A stretch of DNA of 64,000 bases from Paraescarpia echinospica (lineage: Eukaryota > Annelida > Polychaeta > Sabellida > Siboglinidae): assembly GCA_020002185.1 (NCBI GenBank), contig CM034533.1, forward strand, positions 52,471,568-52,535,567. The letters run 5' to 3'. The notes below the pieces were generated by a model. It did not search any database and was not told where the DNA came from. It saw only the letters and a program-made list of their open reading frames with translations. This document shows, piece after piece, positions 1 through 11,528 of this stretch; the stretch's first letter is position 1; each line of letters starts with the position of its first letter. A program made the position numbers and the translations under genes.

Positions 1-30
1 CACAAATTGTAAACGTCACCGCAAAAATGT

Positions 31-94
31 TTGTTTGTGTGAGTGTGTGTATGTGTGCGTGCGTGTGCGTGCGTGCGTGCGTGCGAGCGTGTAT
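31..94. repeat. GT/GCGT-rich microsatellite
   Basis: Imperfect gt, gtgc and gcgt units run without interruption. No coding signal is visible. Confidence 0.9.
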
Positions 95-486
95 AAACTA
101 TTATAAATACTTCGGTGATATGTATGTTTTATATATAATTTAGTTTTATCTAATTTTCTAAAAAACAATTTTTTTTATACTATTAAGACATGGTCATCTT
201 ACAAAATATGCTATCAAAGCACTATGTAGACCTTATCAGGGTATGAAGTGAGCGTTGACTGAATTGGAAAAGATCCAACGATGTGAAGACATCGGCCGCT
301 CAACTACCTGAATTTGGAGGCTCAACTACCTGGATTTTGGATCCAAACGTCCATGCATATACATTTGCGTGCGCGCCTGGGTAACACGCACAGACAAACG
401 GACACGCAGATACGCAGACACGCAGACATACAGTCACACAAACACACATACGCACATACACGCAGACAACACGATTCTCCTAATTG
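95..486. other. Non-coding stretch with CA-rich tract
   Basis: The first part is AT-rich. From about 363 to 472 there is a cacaga/cacgcaga-rich low-complexity tract. Short open frames here are by-products of the repeat. I see no gene. Confidence 0.6.
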
Positions 487-851
487 TAAACAAACGGCGT
501 ATACTGTATTATAAAGCTTTGCAGCTCAACATTTACAATACTGTGGTGATAATGACCACGCAAGGCGATGCAAGTGACATCTGGCGACCATGGCGGTAAT
601 GTTGCTAATGCTGCCGCCATCTGGAGCAATTGCTGCAACATTCACACTGAGTGAATTTTGATACTGTTCTCGTTGCCCATGACGCTCCAGCTCTACCGTC
701 TGAAACAATTGCACGTAATGACAAAACAACAAGACTCGTGATCGACTGATCATAAACGTAACTCATTTATCCGTGACCGTCTCGCAGGAAAGAATCAGCC
801 CAACAATATTATAAAGTTCGATAATATGACATTATAGTCCAGGATGTTACA
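487..851 (-). repeat. Candidate LTR of the gypsy fragment
   Basis: On the minus strand the integrase ORF is followed by a purine tract and then by TGTAACATCC, the expected start of a 3' LTR. A TTTACA near 487 could be its end, giving a TG..CA segment of about 365 bp. No second copy lies in the window, so the outer boundary is a guess. Confidence 0.3.
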
Positions 852-866
852 TCCCCCTTTTTTACT
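852..866 (-). other. Polypurine tract of the gypsy fragment
   Basis: On the minus strand a run of A then G (aaaaaaggggga) lies just upstream of TGTAAC. It has the same layout as aaaaagggaga before TGTCG in the complete gypsy element at 52474-52484. In LTR elements such a tract primes plus-strand DNA synthesis. Confidence 0.55.
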
Positions 867-1001
867 AAGTAACGAGAACATTAACTACAACTATGGATTA
901 TATATGGCGCATATTATTATAATTTAATATCGCAACTAATCTACTGTGGCACATATTTTACTAAGGTAATATGGCAACTCAATTAATTATTCAGTGTTAG
1001 G

Positions 1002-2183
1002 CTATAAGTCGAGCCTGTCGGGTTGTGTGATTGCTCGTCCCGACCTCGTTCGATAGGACAGTTGCGTCGCGTCGTCTGTTCTTCGTGCGCGTTCGTGTTG
1101 CTGACGTGATGTCGCCTGCTGCTGCGCCGGCTGAACTTGTGATGTGACGTCACCGCCTTCAGCTGTCGGAGTCTCGTCAGCGAAGTGTACTCGTCGCGGT
1201 GACCCCGTCGTTTGTAGTTGACGTCGGTTGCGCCGCAGGATGCGACCGTACTGCGCCTCGATGAGGTAGGAGCGCGGTTCGTCGCAGGTTGCCGTCACAG
1301 TGGCTGGCTGCCACCGGCCTGACACGTGGTCTTGCATGCGCACTTGCTGCCCTGTCGTGAGTGGAGGCAAGTCGTGTGCACGCGTGTCGTGATACGATTT
1401 CTGCGTGTCCTGACGCTCCTGTAGTCGTGTGTGTATCTCGTCTCGGTGCGTCAGGACGTTTCTCAGCTGAATCGGGAGGTCGCCTTTCATCTTGCGCGTG
1501 TAGAGTAGCTCGCCCGGTGATGGCAAATGATGGTCTATCGGCGTCGTTCTCAGGCAAAGCATCGCCTTGTGCGGATTGACTCCGCTCTCCCTGGCCTTGA
1601 GAAGAGTGCGTTTCACTGACTGAATATTACGCTCGACGAAACCATTCGACTGCGGGAAGTGAGGAGAGCTCGTTACATGCTCAAATCCCCATTCCTCTGC
1701 AAACTTTCGGTAGTTGATACAGTCGTAGTGCGGCCCGTTGTCGCTCATGACCTTCTCCGGGGCGCCGTGTTCCCAGAGGATGTCCGCCGTGGCCGTCACT
1801 ACTGCGTGGCTGGTACACGGTGTCGGCATCTTGCGTATAAACGGAAACTTTGAGTAGTAGTCGACGATGATCAAGTACTCGGAGTTGTTGTAGTGAAACA
1901 AATCGGTCCCTAGAATCTGCCACGGTCGTGTCGGCAGTACGTGTGGTAGCAGTGTTTCTCTGGGGTTTGTCCGTTGATGTGTCTGGCACACGTCGCATCT
2001 CTTGATGACCTCCTCGATGTCCTTGTTTATACCATCCCAGAAGACACTGCTTTTGGCTCTCAGTTTGCATTTCTCTACGCCCTGGTGTCCCGCGTGTAAT
2101 GTCTGCATCACATCGGCCCTCATACTGTCGGGTATCAGTGCGCGATCACCTTTCAGGGCTCGACCATAACGAGTTGGTCGCAA
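1002..2183 (-). pseudogene. Gypsy (Ty3)-type integrase, pol 3' fragment
   Basis: An open frame of about 393 codons covers the C-terminal end of a gypsy polyprotein. In order it shows the H2C2 zinc-binding module (HAGHQG and CDVC), the DDE core with GTDLF, SDNGPHY and GFVERN carrying the three acidic residues, then a basic C-terminal tail. Integrase inserts element cDNA into the genome. The protease, reverse transcriptase and RNase H parts are missing, and the frame is open only to a stop near 2202. No ATG is visible at its start, so this is a 5'-truncated fragment. The C-terminus (YRTRSGR..QP) resembles the end of the gypsy element at 50.6-52.3 kb, so the two belong to related but distinct families. 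It runs head-to-head into the TLR exon at about 2180. Confidence 0.9.
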
Positions 2184-2184
2184 C

Positions 2185-3830
2185 CCAATACAATATCTTC
2201 ACATATTCGCTGATGTTGCTGGAGTTGTACCTGAACAGTAACGATTGGAAAAACTTCAGCTTCCATCTATTCGAAACTTTGGATCAATTAGGGGTGCTCC
2301 ATTTGCAAGAAAACCGACTCGGTAACCTCGTCAAGTCAGACACTGGCGGCGTTCTCTTCAGCGGGAGCTGCATCTTGAGAACAACGGGCTGACGTCATTA
2401 CCGGGAAACATGCTCCGCTCAATCGGGTCGCTACAGAAACTATACTTACAGGAAAACTACATATCCAACTGGTGCGATGGGTTCTTCAACAACATGATGT
2501 CGATACGCATGGTGAATCTAACACGAAATAAAATCTCTCACATTAAACCGCCGTCCTTGAGCGGTCTGTCCGGCGATGCGACTGCGCTGTATCTGTCGGC
2601 GAATCCTTTCTCCTGCGGCTGCGACCTCATTTGGTTCCGCGACTGGCTGGACACGATGAACTCCAGCCGGATGTATATCTCAGATATCGACAAATGCACA
2701 TGCAGGTACTTGTTTGTTTGCGTGTGTATTTGATCACTTGTTTTATGCGTATCCTTTCTATGTTTTCTACGGCCTTCTTACCTTACAGCGTACAGACAGG
2801 CTGGTTTGCGAGATGCGCCGTAACTGTGCTTTGTGCGGTGTATTCTTGTGATCGTGCGTGCGTTGGAGCGCGTGTGTAGGGTATATGTCTGTAAGCATCC
2901 GTGCTTGCACGTGTATTTGCGTGTGTGCTGGCATGCCTGTGTTTGTGTGTGTCTGAATGTGGTAGTGCGCAAATGGGGTTATATTTTATGTAGATAGTAT
3001 GAAAAATATCATCAATGACATTTGAAAATGTTGCCTTCTGCCTGTCTTATGTCTTCAGCACATCTGTCTCTCTCGCCGGACGTCCATTGTTGGAGTTTCA
3101 CCCAGAGAATATCAAGGAACAGTGCTTCCCTCCACCGTGGCTATACATCATCGTCGGCGCCGTTGTCGGTAATGTGTTACTTGTTTTCCTTCTGGTCGGA
3201 CTCGTCTACGCCAAACGTTGGTCGTTGCGAATATGCAAGTACCGCTTCAAGCGGTGGCTGCGAAGCAGGAGAACGTCTGGCGTCACGCGAGAAGGTCACG
3301 AAAACTCAAACGAGTGGTTACGCTACGACGTGTTCATGTCGTACGGGCCAAGCGACGAGTTTCGAGAGTGGGTCACCAAAGTACTCTACCCCAGGCTAGC
3401 AAGTGTCGTTGACGAGGACCGCATCTTCTTCGAGGAGAAAGCGTTGCCCAATAGACCCCTCTACGGCGAATTGGCAGATGCTATCTACGCCAGTCGGAAG
3501 GCGATTCTAATTGTCACTGCCGATTATCTGGAGGACAGCCGAAGGGTAGACTATGAGGTGCCACTCATAATGGACCACGCGGCCTCGATGGGAGAGCTGA
3601 GGAATGGGTTGATACTGGTACTTTATGGCGAGAGCATGGGTGAACGACTGCCGAAGTGTCTTCGGCCGCTGCTCGGACACAGCGATCTGAGTTGGACAAA
3701 TAGCGAAACGGGTAGGGAGGCTTTCTGGCTACAACTACAGGATAGGCTAGACCTGCCGTCAGACAGATCTTATGTAAATCATCCACCCGACGTATTGCCG
3801 AACTTACCAGAGATTTTAAACTTTATGTAA
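2185..3830 (+). pseudogene. Toll-like receptor, 3' part, 5'-truncated and frameshifted
   Basis: Two exons are visible. Exon 1 (about 2185-2705) encodes the last leucine-rich repeats (ELYLNSNDW, LGVLHLQENRL, LRSIGSLQKLYLQENYI) and the start of the LRR C-terminal cap (NPFSCGCDL..W). Exon 2 (3059-3830) completes the cap, then gives a membrane segment (about 3138-3212) and a cytoplasmic TIR domain (about 3321-3765) with box 1 YDVFMSY and box 3 FW. The splice pair cag|gtactt at 2705/2706 and ttcag| at 3058/3059 joins in frame (phase 2) and restores the CxC..C cysteine pattern. TIR-domain receptors signal in innate immunity through adaptors such as MyD88. Three oddities stand out. The LRR frame shifts by one base near 2357-2362. 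The 5' end is lost at the gypsy junction. TIR box 2 reads EEKALPNRP instead of the usual RDxxPG. The frameshift could be an assembly error, but the missing 5' end cannot. Confidence 0.85.
2706..3058 (+). other. Intron of the TLR gene
   Basis: A GT..AG intron of 353 bp, rich in GT-type low-complexity sequence (about 2840-2970). Joining the flanking exons keeps the LRR cap reading frame. Confidence 0.75.
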
Positions 3831-4079
3831 TATACTCCAGACAGATCTTGAGCTTTATAATCATTGAAAATGATTGGGCGAGGTGGGTGGGAGTATCAAG
3901 ATGACGATGTGAAACGCTATGAAACAGTTTTTTAATTTACAGTAATTTGTACGGGATCATGCTCTACGTTCAAATTGCTCTATGTAAAATTAGATCGCCC
4001 TCGCATTAATACGGCCTCTTGTGGCTCGGCGTCCATGATCATATTTTTTAGTTTACAAATCTGGCAGTACATTTTTGTG
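3831..4079 (+). other. TLR 3' flank
   Basis: AT-rich sequence follows the TAA stop of the TIR exon, presumably 3' UTR and flank. I see no strong polyadenylation signal. Confidence 0.4.
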
Positions 4080-5010
4080 TTTTTCCAATGTGTTTAATTT
4101 GAGTGGCAGGCTGTGGACTCCATATATGAGGAATACCCGTGTTTTTTGTAAGGATTACCTTATTATAGGTTGTTTCTTTGACTTAGGGTTAACAAGTGTT
4201 TGTCCTAGGTACGTTTAATCATGCCAGGAACTGTATTGAAGATTTGTTTGACGATTTCCATGCTATGCCAGTAACGTGATTTGACCAGGTTAATTTGAAA
4301 TATAATTTTACTCCGAGATATGTGCGGCTGGAAACTGTAGAGGGTACTACGCCAAATAGTGAATATCATTGTATTTGGGGTTACATTTTGATTGTTACTG
4401 GAAGGTAGACACCACTAGATATGCTCACCTCCATTTTCCATTTGTCAGACCACGCTTGGAGTGGGACCTGGTCAGTTTGGAGAATTTCATGGTTGGCTTC
4501 AGAGGTCATTTGCGATATATTATGTTGTAATCTGCAAAGTAGGAAGAGGACAGGTCCTAGAAATAAGCCCTGTGGGACTCTAGCTTTAACATGTGTGATG
4601 TCTGACATGGCTTCATTAATTGAGACTCTGTTTGCGGTTGACGAATCATTATTTCATCCTGTTTTGTGTGTTTCCAGTTATTCCAGAAGAGACTAGTTTG
4701 TCAACATCGAACACGATTGCATCTATTTGTGTTTTGTTGTCCATAGCAGTCATCCAGTCATGGATTGTCTCGACTTGTTGAGATTCACAAGACAGGCCTG
4801 GTTGGAATCTGTGTTGAAAGTGGAGGAGGGTGTTGTATTTGCGCATGTGTGTCCATTAAGGATGTGTGTTAGAGATAGGGGTGTGCAGCTTACTGGGTCA
4901 GATTTGTGGCGTTTTTTTGTGGTGGAATTACTAACTCTTGGTACCAGTGGGAAACCACTATCTTGCGGTTGTGGGCAAACGAGACTCTGACTAAGGGAAG
5001 GAAAAACCAA
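4080..5010 (-). pseudogene. Decayed non-LTR reverse transcriptase fragment
   Basis: Reading the minus strand in shifting frames gives reverse-transcriptase blocks in the right order. They are a PVSCTPLSL-like block near 4900, FQHRFQPGLSCESQ..DW near 4800, IVFDVDK near 4700, VPQGLFLGPVLF near 4560 and WSDKWKMEV near 4430. These match the palm of Jockey/CR1-group LINE polymerases, which copy element RNA at a nicked target. Several stops and frameshifts make it dead. The clade is not resolved and both ends are approximate. Confidence 0.7.
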
Positions 5011-5039
5011 AAATTAAACCTACTGCGGAGGGCCAACAA

Positions 5040-7570
5040 TCCCCCCAGTTCAATAATTGTTACGGAAACTGTATGTGTGACTTCGCCAGCACATGTTGGA
5101 AACGGTTATGACGAGGCGACGCTCCATACACCTCAGGACATCAGATACATGGAAAGTATGACTCTGCGGGATCAAAGCCAATCGACGTTCGGAAGCCGAC
5201 AGCGTCGCTGATCAGACCAAAGGAAAGTGTAAATATAGGATGTTGGAACGTAAGAACGCTACATTCAATAGGTAAATCAGCACTAAATGCAAAAGAAATT
5301 GATAAATATAAAATCGATGTCATGGGCATTAGCGAATGCAGATGGACAGGACACGGGAAAGACAAGTTAAACACTGAAGAGAATGTTATTTTCTCTGGGA
5401 GAGAAGATAACCTACACAAACATGGAATGGCAATAATGGTGAGAAAGAAAGCAGAGCAAGCATTACTAGAGTGGAAACCTATCAGTGATAGGATTATGTA
5501 TGCTAGATTCTTTTTCAAGATATGTGAAACTATCAATCATACAAACAGATGCACCAACAAATGAAACAAGTGACGAAGAGAAAGACCAATTCTATGAACA
5601 GTTGCAGTCAGTTGTGGGCAATGTACATAAACATGACCTGGTCATAGTAATGGGGGAGGGGACTAAATGCCAAAGTTGGAGAAGACAATGAGGGCTATGA
5701 AGACATAATGGGAAGCCATGGAATTGGTGAAAGAAATTAAATTGGAGAAAGACTAATTGACTTCTGTGGATTAAACAACTATGTGGTAACCGAGGGCGAA
5801 CCAAAAACCAAATTGACCATGTGCTAGTGAGCAGGCAACACAGAACATCAGTTATGGACACTAGAGTGAAGAGGGAAGCAGACATTGCGAATGACCACCA
5901 GTTAGTGCGCTCGAAGATCAGGCTGAAGCTAAAGAGGAAGCAAAAGACCAGTGAGAACAGAAAGAAATTCGACACAATCAAGCAGCAACAACAACCAACC
6001 ATAAAAATACAATTCTCGTTGAAGCTACGGAACAGATATGATGTATTACAGGACTACGACGAAGCAGAAAATGACATTGTTGAGGGAAAATGGCAATAAT
6101 TCGAGATGGCCTACAAAGAAACAGCTGAAGAAGTACTGAGTTACAAAAAGAGAGAACAAAAACCATAGATCAGCAAAGGGTCATGGGAGCTGGTAGAAGA
6201 CAGGAAACGACTAAAGAACAACACAGAACAAGCAAAGACAGAAAGAATAAAACAGAACTACAAGGATAAGTATCAACAAAAAGACAAATACATAAATAAA
6301 AGCATGAAACAAGATAAAAGAAAATGGGTAGACAACCTGGCCGCAGAAGTAGAGAAAGCAGCCGGGAATGGAAGGATGGAAGAAGTGTCTGGAAACCTAA
6401 TATAACTAATATGAGTATAATAACTGAAGGACCATCCAGGTGGGCAAGATGGAAGGAGCATTTTGAAGAAGTCCTTAATAGACCTGTGCCTGATGACTCC
6501 CATGATATGATAATATATTGAATATTAGATCCGATCATAGATGAAATCGGCACAGGCTCTATAACAAAAACAGAAATTAGAGCAGCACTGAGGAAGCTAT
6601 AAAAAATGGGAAAGCCGAAGCAAAGATGACATTACAACAGATTTGTTGAAAGCAGATATGGCGACAACAGAGAATTGGCTTCTAAGCTTATTCAAAACAA
6701 TTTGGGAACATGAAAAAATAAACAAAACGTGGAAACAGGGACTGGTAGTTAAAATACCAAAGGAAGGTAACCTTACAGAGTGCGGAAATTGGAGAGGAAT
6801 TACTCTAACATCTGTCCCCAGTAAAGTGTTTGGAAGAGTAATAATAGACAGAATAAGAGATGGAGTTGACAACAAGTTGAGAGATGAACAAGCAGGTTTC
6901 AGAAGAGAACGAAGCACAGTTCATCCTTCGAAACATAATAGAACATATAGTGGAATGGCAAGCAACGCTATATGTAAATTGTGTAGACTTCGAAAAGGCA
7001 TTTGACTCCGTGCACCAAGAAATCATGGCGAGCTACGAAATCTCACAAGATAATCAGAATGGTCCAGATTTTGTACGAGGACAGTGAGTGTGCAGTGTTA
7101 GATAAAGGTGAACAATCTGAGTGGTTCAAGGTAAAAACTGGAGTTAAGCAAGGATACGTAATGTCCGGATTTCCTTTCTTTATGGTAATCAACTGGATAA
7201 TGAGGAAAACAACTGAAGAAAACAACACAGGGATACTTGTCAAAACTTGAAGATATTGCGCTTATGTCATCAAGTTACAGACACATGCAAGCAAAGGCAA
7301 TAAAGATGAATGCCTTTGCATCAAAAACTGGCCTAAAAATCAATAAAAAGAAAACTGAAGTACTGAGGATAAACAGCAAATATAATGACTGAATACAGAT
7401 TGATGACCAACAACTGAATGAAGTAGATATATATACATACCTGGGCACAAACGTCAGCAAGCAAGGAGGGGTGACGATATTATCAACAGAATACGAAAAG
7501 CAAGGACATCATTCATGAAACTCAAGCAGATATGGAGCTCAAATGTGTACACATGAAAAAACTAAACTCA
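5040..7570 (+). mobile_element. Decayed EN+RT non-LTR retrotransposon (RTE/RTEX-like)
   Basis: An apurinic-type endonuclease comes first: CWNVRTLHS near 5243 and MGISECRWTG near 5322. A reverse transcriptase follows: GNWRGITL near 6786, DEQAGFRRERS near 6884, VDFEKAFDSVHQ near 6985 and VKQGYVMSGF near 7144, with a YLGTNV..QGG block near 7437. The catalytic FADD-type block is eroded. The protein type is the one often mislabelled craniofacial development protein 2-like in invertebrate genomes. There are many stops and frameshifts. The 3' end stops where the tail of LINE copy A begins (7575), so copy A probably inserted here, although I do not find the rest of this element on the far side of copy A. 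The clade name is inference. Confidence 0.8.
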
Positions 7571-7574
7571 GATT

Positions 7575-7603
7575 AACAAGATTTAACAAGATTTAACAAG
7601 ATT
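7575..7603 (-). repeat. 3' tail of LINE copy A
   Basis: Three tandem units of aacaagattt (plus strand) end the element. Copy B ends in one unit of the same motif (about 41662-41675). CR1-group LINEs typically end in short tandem repeats rather than poly(A). Confidence 0.8.
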
Positions 7604-7679
7604 GCCATCCAGAGAATTAACTCTAGATGGCAGGTGGACAAGGAAGCCCTTTGGCTTATCGAGAGTCCAACCCTTTTAT

Positions 7680-10107
7680 CTACATATATCCAGCCCTTCT
7701 GAGGTATGTGTCGATTTTATTTTTAAACATATTCACACTACTAGCACCCACACAATCATCAGATAATCTGTTCCATTCATTCACCGTCCTTTGTGAAAAT
7801 GAGAACTTTCTCACGTCTAATCTACACTGCTCCTTTACTAATGTAACTTCATGTCCTCTAGTCTTTCTATCTTTCTTAACTGAAAAAAACATATTTCTAT
7901 CAATATTTTCATAACCATTCAATATTTTAAACACTTCTATCTGATCTCCTCTCAATCTCCTGGTCTCTAGTGTTGTTAAACCACATTCTTTTAGGCGTTT
8001 TTCATAACTAAGATCCCTCAGTTTTGGTATCATTTTAGTCGCTCTCCTCTGTACTCTTTCTAGCATATCTATGTCCTTCTTGCGGTATGGCCTCCACGCT
8101 TGTATACAATATTCTAAATGAGGCCTAACTATTGTTTTGTACAGCGGTATTATTAGTTCTTTTTCTTTATATGCTATATTTCGCCTAATCAATCCAAGGA
8201 TTTGATTTCCTTTTGAAGCTGCAATTCCACACTGCTCTGAAACCTTCATGTCAGCACTAATTGTCAGCCCTAAGTCTTTTTCTTTTACAGTAGTATTTAG
8301 TACAGTTCCCCCCATTGTATATTCTACATATTCGTTCCCATGTCCTGTGTGGAGGCATTTACATTTCCCAAAATTGAACAACATTTGCCACTTTTCAGAC
8401 CATTTGATCATCCTGTCAAGATCATCTTGTAAATGCTGTCTATCTCCATCACTTTTAATCCTTCTAAACACTTTTGTATCATCTGCAAATTTCAACACCT
8501 TGCTAGCTATATCATCGTCCAAATCGTTTATATATATTAAGAATAATATAGGTCCCAGTACTGATCCCTGTGGAACCCCACTCAAAACTGATTTCCAGTT
8601 TGAAGCCTCCCCATCAACATTTGTTCTACAATTTCCACTAGTAGTTTGGGTGGAATACCATCCACTCCAGGTGATTTATTTTCCTTCTCATAGCCCTAAT
8701 TTTCTTAGCTACCATTTCTGGGGTTACAATTAACTGTCTTAAATAGTCTGATTCTGCCCCCTTGAACTTAGCCTCTGGTACTGGCAGTGAACTAGTGTCT
8801 TCTCTGAACTAAAATACTCATTTAGGTCTTCAGCCATTAAGAATCCTTCTGATATTATATTTCCAGCACTATCTTCTAGAGGACCGACCTTATCCTGAAC
8901 TTTCTGTTTGCTTCGAACATACGCATAAAAAAACTCTTGCTGTCATGTTTTATATTACTAGCTAATTGTTGTTCATAGCTTCTCTTTGAATTTCTAATTT
9001 CAGCTGTAGCTTGGTTTAGTGCTTCTTTATAAATGTTGTAGTCTTCGTCATTGCCAGTACGTCTATAAGCCTTCCACATCATTTGTTTATACTTAATTTT
9101 TCTAATGGCTTCTTTCGATAAGTATTTCTTTCTGGTCCGTTTCCCTTGTTTTTGAAGGGAACAAATTTATCTACGATGCACTCTATTTCATTCTTTAAGA
9201 TATTCCAGCATTCTGTTGCTGTCTTATTCTTCAGTGTATTATTCCAGTCTATCTTTGCTAAATATTTCCTCATTTCCTTATATCTTCCTTTGTGGAAATT
9301 TCTCCTCAACTGCTTTTTATTATTTCTTTCTGATTTTACTTTGATGGTAAAATGTATCTGGTTGTGATCACTACTTCCCAGAGGCTCACATAATTTAACA
9401 TTGTCAACTAATTCATTCTGTGAGGACAAAACTAAGTCTAACACATTCTCTCCCCTGGTTGGTTCTAGCACATGTTGAGAAAGGAAACTATCTTGTACTA
9501 AAACTAAAAACTTGTGGTCCTCACTACCCATACCCTGTAGAGATTTCCATTTTATATGCCCATGGTTAAAATCCCCCATAATAACACAGTCCCGTTTGCT
9601 CACTTCCTTTATAGCGTTTTGTATTTTTTCATTCTCTTCTATGCTTATGTTTGGACTTCGATAAACTAATCCAACCGTTAACGTTGAGTTTCCTGTAACT
9701 ATGTTACACCAAACAGCTTCTTCGCAATCTGCTTCTCTGTCTAATTTTATTTCATAAGCCTGGATAGATTCTTTAATATATAAAATAACTCCACCTCCCC
9801 TTCTTCCTATTCTATCTTTCCTAAACATTACATATCCTGTCAGTCCCAATTCGGCATCTGATATATCGGTGGTTGCCCATGATTCGGTTATACCTATTAT
9901 GTGAGGGTCAATATCTTCTACCATAATGTTTAGTTCATTTCTTTTGTTTACTATACTCCTTGCATTTAAACAAACACATTTATACCCAGCTTCAGAACAG
10001 TTTTCCAGACTGTTCTTTGCTGAATTATTTTTGCTGCCTTTATCTATGCCTCCAGTTTCAGGCTTCTCTGCGAGTCCCCCCTGCGAATTTAGTTTAAATA
10101 GATGCAA
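7680..10107 (-). pseudogene. LINE copy A ORF2: endonuclease + reverse transcriptase, broken
   Basis: The first 342 codons (10107-9079) form an apurinic-type endonuclease with LNARSI, GITESW, YRSPN, MGDFNH and SSDHNQ, which include the expected catalytic Asn, Glu, Asp and His positions. A frameshift near 9130 and another near 8930 follow. A deletion near 8615 then joins the linker directly to the middle of the reverse transcriptase. The last 301 codons (8585-7680) keep GVPQGSVLGP, FADDTK and the thumb. ORF2 starts 19 nt before the ORF1 stop, in the -1 frame. The product would nick DNA and reverse-transcribe element RNA. This copy cannot do so. Confidence 0.9.
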
Positions 10108-11491
10108 CCTGTCCCACTGTCAACAGATCGCAGCAGATTCTCTGAGAATACTGCTGCCCCCTTTCCACTTAGATGGAGGCCATCTCTCATGTACATATCT
10201 TCTCTCCCAACAAAGTACCCCCATAAATCTAGGAATCCCACGCCCTCTTCCTCACACATCTGCTCAACTAGTGCGTTGATCGCCATCCTCTTACAGTTTC
10301 TGTATCTTGCCCCCCTTCCTCCCATTACTGGCAAAATTCCTGAGAGAATAACCTGTTCCACTCTTGTCTTCTTTAGCTTCCTCACTAGATGTCTGTACTT
10401 CTGAACTATACCAGTTGTTCCCTCCTTGTCTGCATTGTTTGTCCCAACGTGTACTAGTATAGACCCTCCCTTGCCATGCCCCAATACCTTCTCTACCCTT
10501 TCGGTCACATGCTCTATCCTAGCCCCCGGTAGACATACAACAACGTCCTTCCCCTCGCATATAGTCTTGTCTGTTTTTCTCAGAATTGAATCGCCCATAA
10601 ACACTCTCTCTTTTCTCCTTGCCCCCTCAATCACTGCCTCGGAGTAGCTCCTCCGGTTTGCATATGTCTGGTTGTTGTCTTTTCCTCTTGTCGTCTTCTC
10701 TCCTGTCACATTCTCTTCCATTCCCTTCTTTCCTGTCGCGTTTTCTCTTGTCCCCTTTCCTCCTGTCATCTTCTCTTCTAGCACATTTACTCTCACTTCC
10801 TTTCGTCCCTTCTTCTTTCCTCCCATCACATTTTCTTCTCTCCTCTCCCGTCCCTTTTCCCCGGCTACCTCCTTCACTACGGTCACTTTCTCCCCTGTCA
10901 CCTTCACGCCTGTCATGTTTTCTGTTTTTTGCTGAACACTCTGTCTTCTTCCATCAGTCTTCTGTCTCACAGTCTTACCAACTGCCTCTGTTGTATCTAC
11001 CTCTTCACCACCTGTATCGCTGTCGTGTCTCTCCTCGTTCTCTACAGTCTGACTACCTGCTGATCTATCCCCACTGGCCCGTTTTCTTTTCCTCTGCCGA
11101 ACACTTTTCCTCCGTCCCTCTGTTTTCTCAATGTCTTGTTCCTTCACACCGGTCACCTTCCTTCCTCTCAGTCTCCTTTCTTCAGTCTCCGTGTCACAAC
11201 TCTGCTCCTTCCGTGTTGTAGAATTCTCAACTCTCTCCGCGCCATCCCTCTCTGCTCCATCTATTTCTATGTTGAGTCTCGCCTCCATCTCCTTCACTAT
11301 ATCCGTCAACTTACACACCTCCTTCATCAGACATTCCACCCTCAAACACCCCATACACCGAAATGTGAATCCGTCATCTTTGGTCTCTGCCCATGATTTT
11401 GGACAGCCAGACAACGCAAAATCCACCCAGCTCTGGCAGTCGTTGCAAACTAGGTGCGTTTTGCCCTGAGTTGCCGCTTGCAAGGTGCCAT
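10089..11491 (-). pseudogene. LINE copy A ORF1: zinc-finger + SGNH esterase-like protein
   Basis: The ATG at 11491 opens MAPCKRQLRA, but one base is missing about 11 codons later compared with copy C. The remaining open frame of about 464 codons begins with a PHD-like Cys-rich finger (HLVCNDCQSW .. CMGC). A long, low-complexity charged linker follows, rich in V/T/G/E/K/R. The last part is an SGNH hydrolase-like domain with MGDSIL (nucleophile Ser), HVGTNN (Gly/Asn block) and DGLHLSG (Asp-x-x-His). Esterase-type ORF1 proteins are known in CR1-group LINEs, where they may bind RNA or lipids. The exact role is unproven. Confidence 0.85.
10092..10098 (-). promoter_or_regulatory. Candidate -1 frameshift site (TTTAAAC), copy A
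   Basis: On the minus strand the ORF1 codons TAT TTA AAC TAA contain T TTA AAC in the phase required for -1 slippage, immediately before the stop. Slipping would enter ORF2 (TTT AAA CTA). The same heptamer and phase occur in copy B at 38738-38744. No strong downstream pseudoknot is obvious by eye. Confidence 0.5.
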
Positions 11492-11528
11492 ATCAGAATT
11501 TATTTATGTTCAAAGTATTTTTTTATGT

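Noticed and set aside
4727..4990. 87-codon plus-strand ORF
   Set aside because: It is antisense to the reverse-transcriptase fragment on the minus strand.
10619..11221. 200-codon Ser/Pro/Leu-rich ORF on the plus strand
   Set aside because: It is the antisense shadow of the LINE ORF1 linker; the same happens at 63006-63554.
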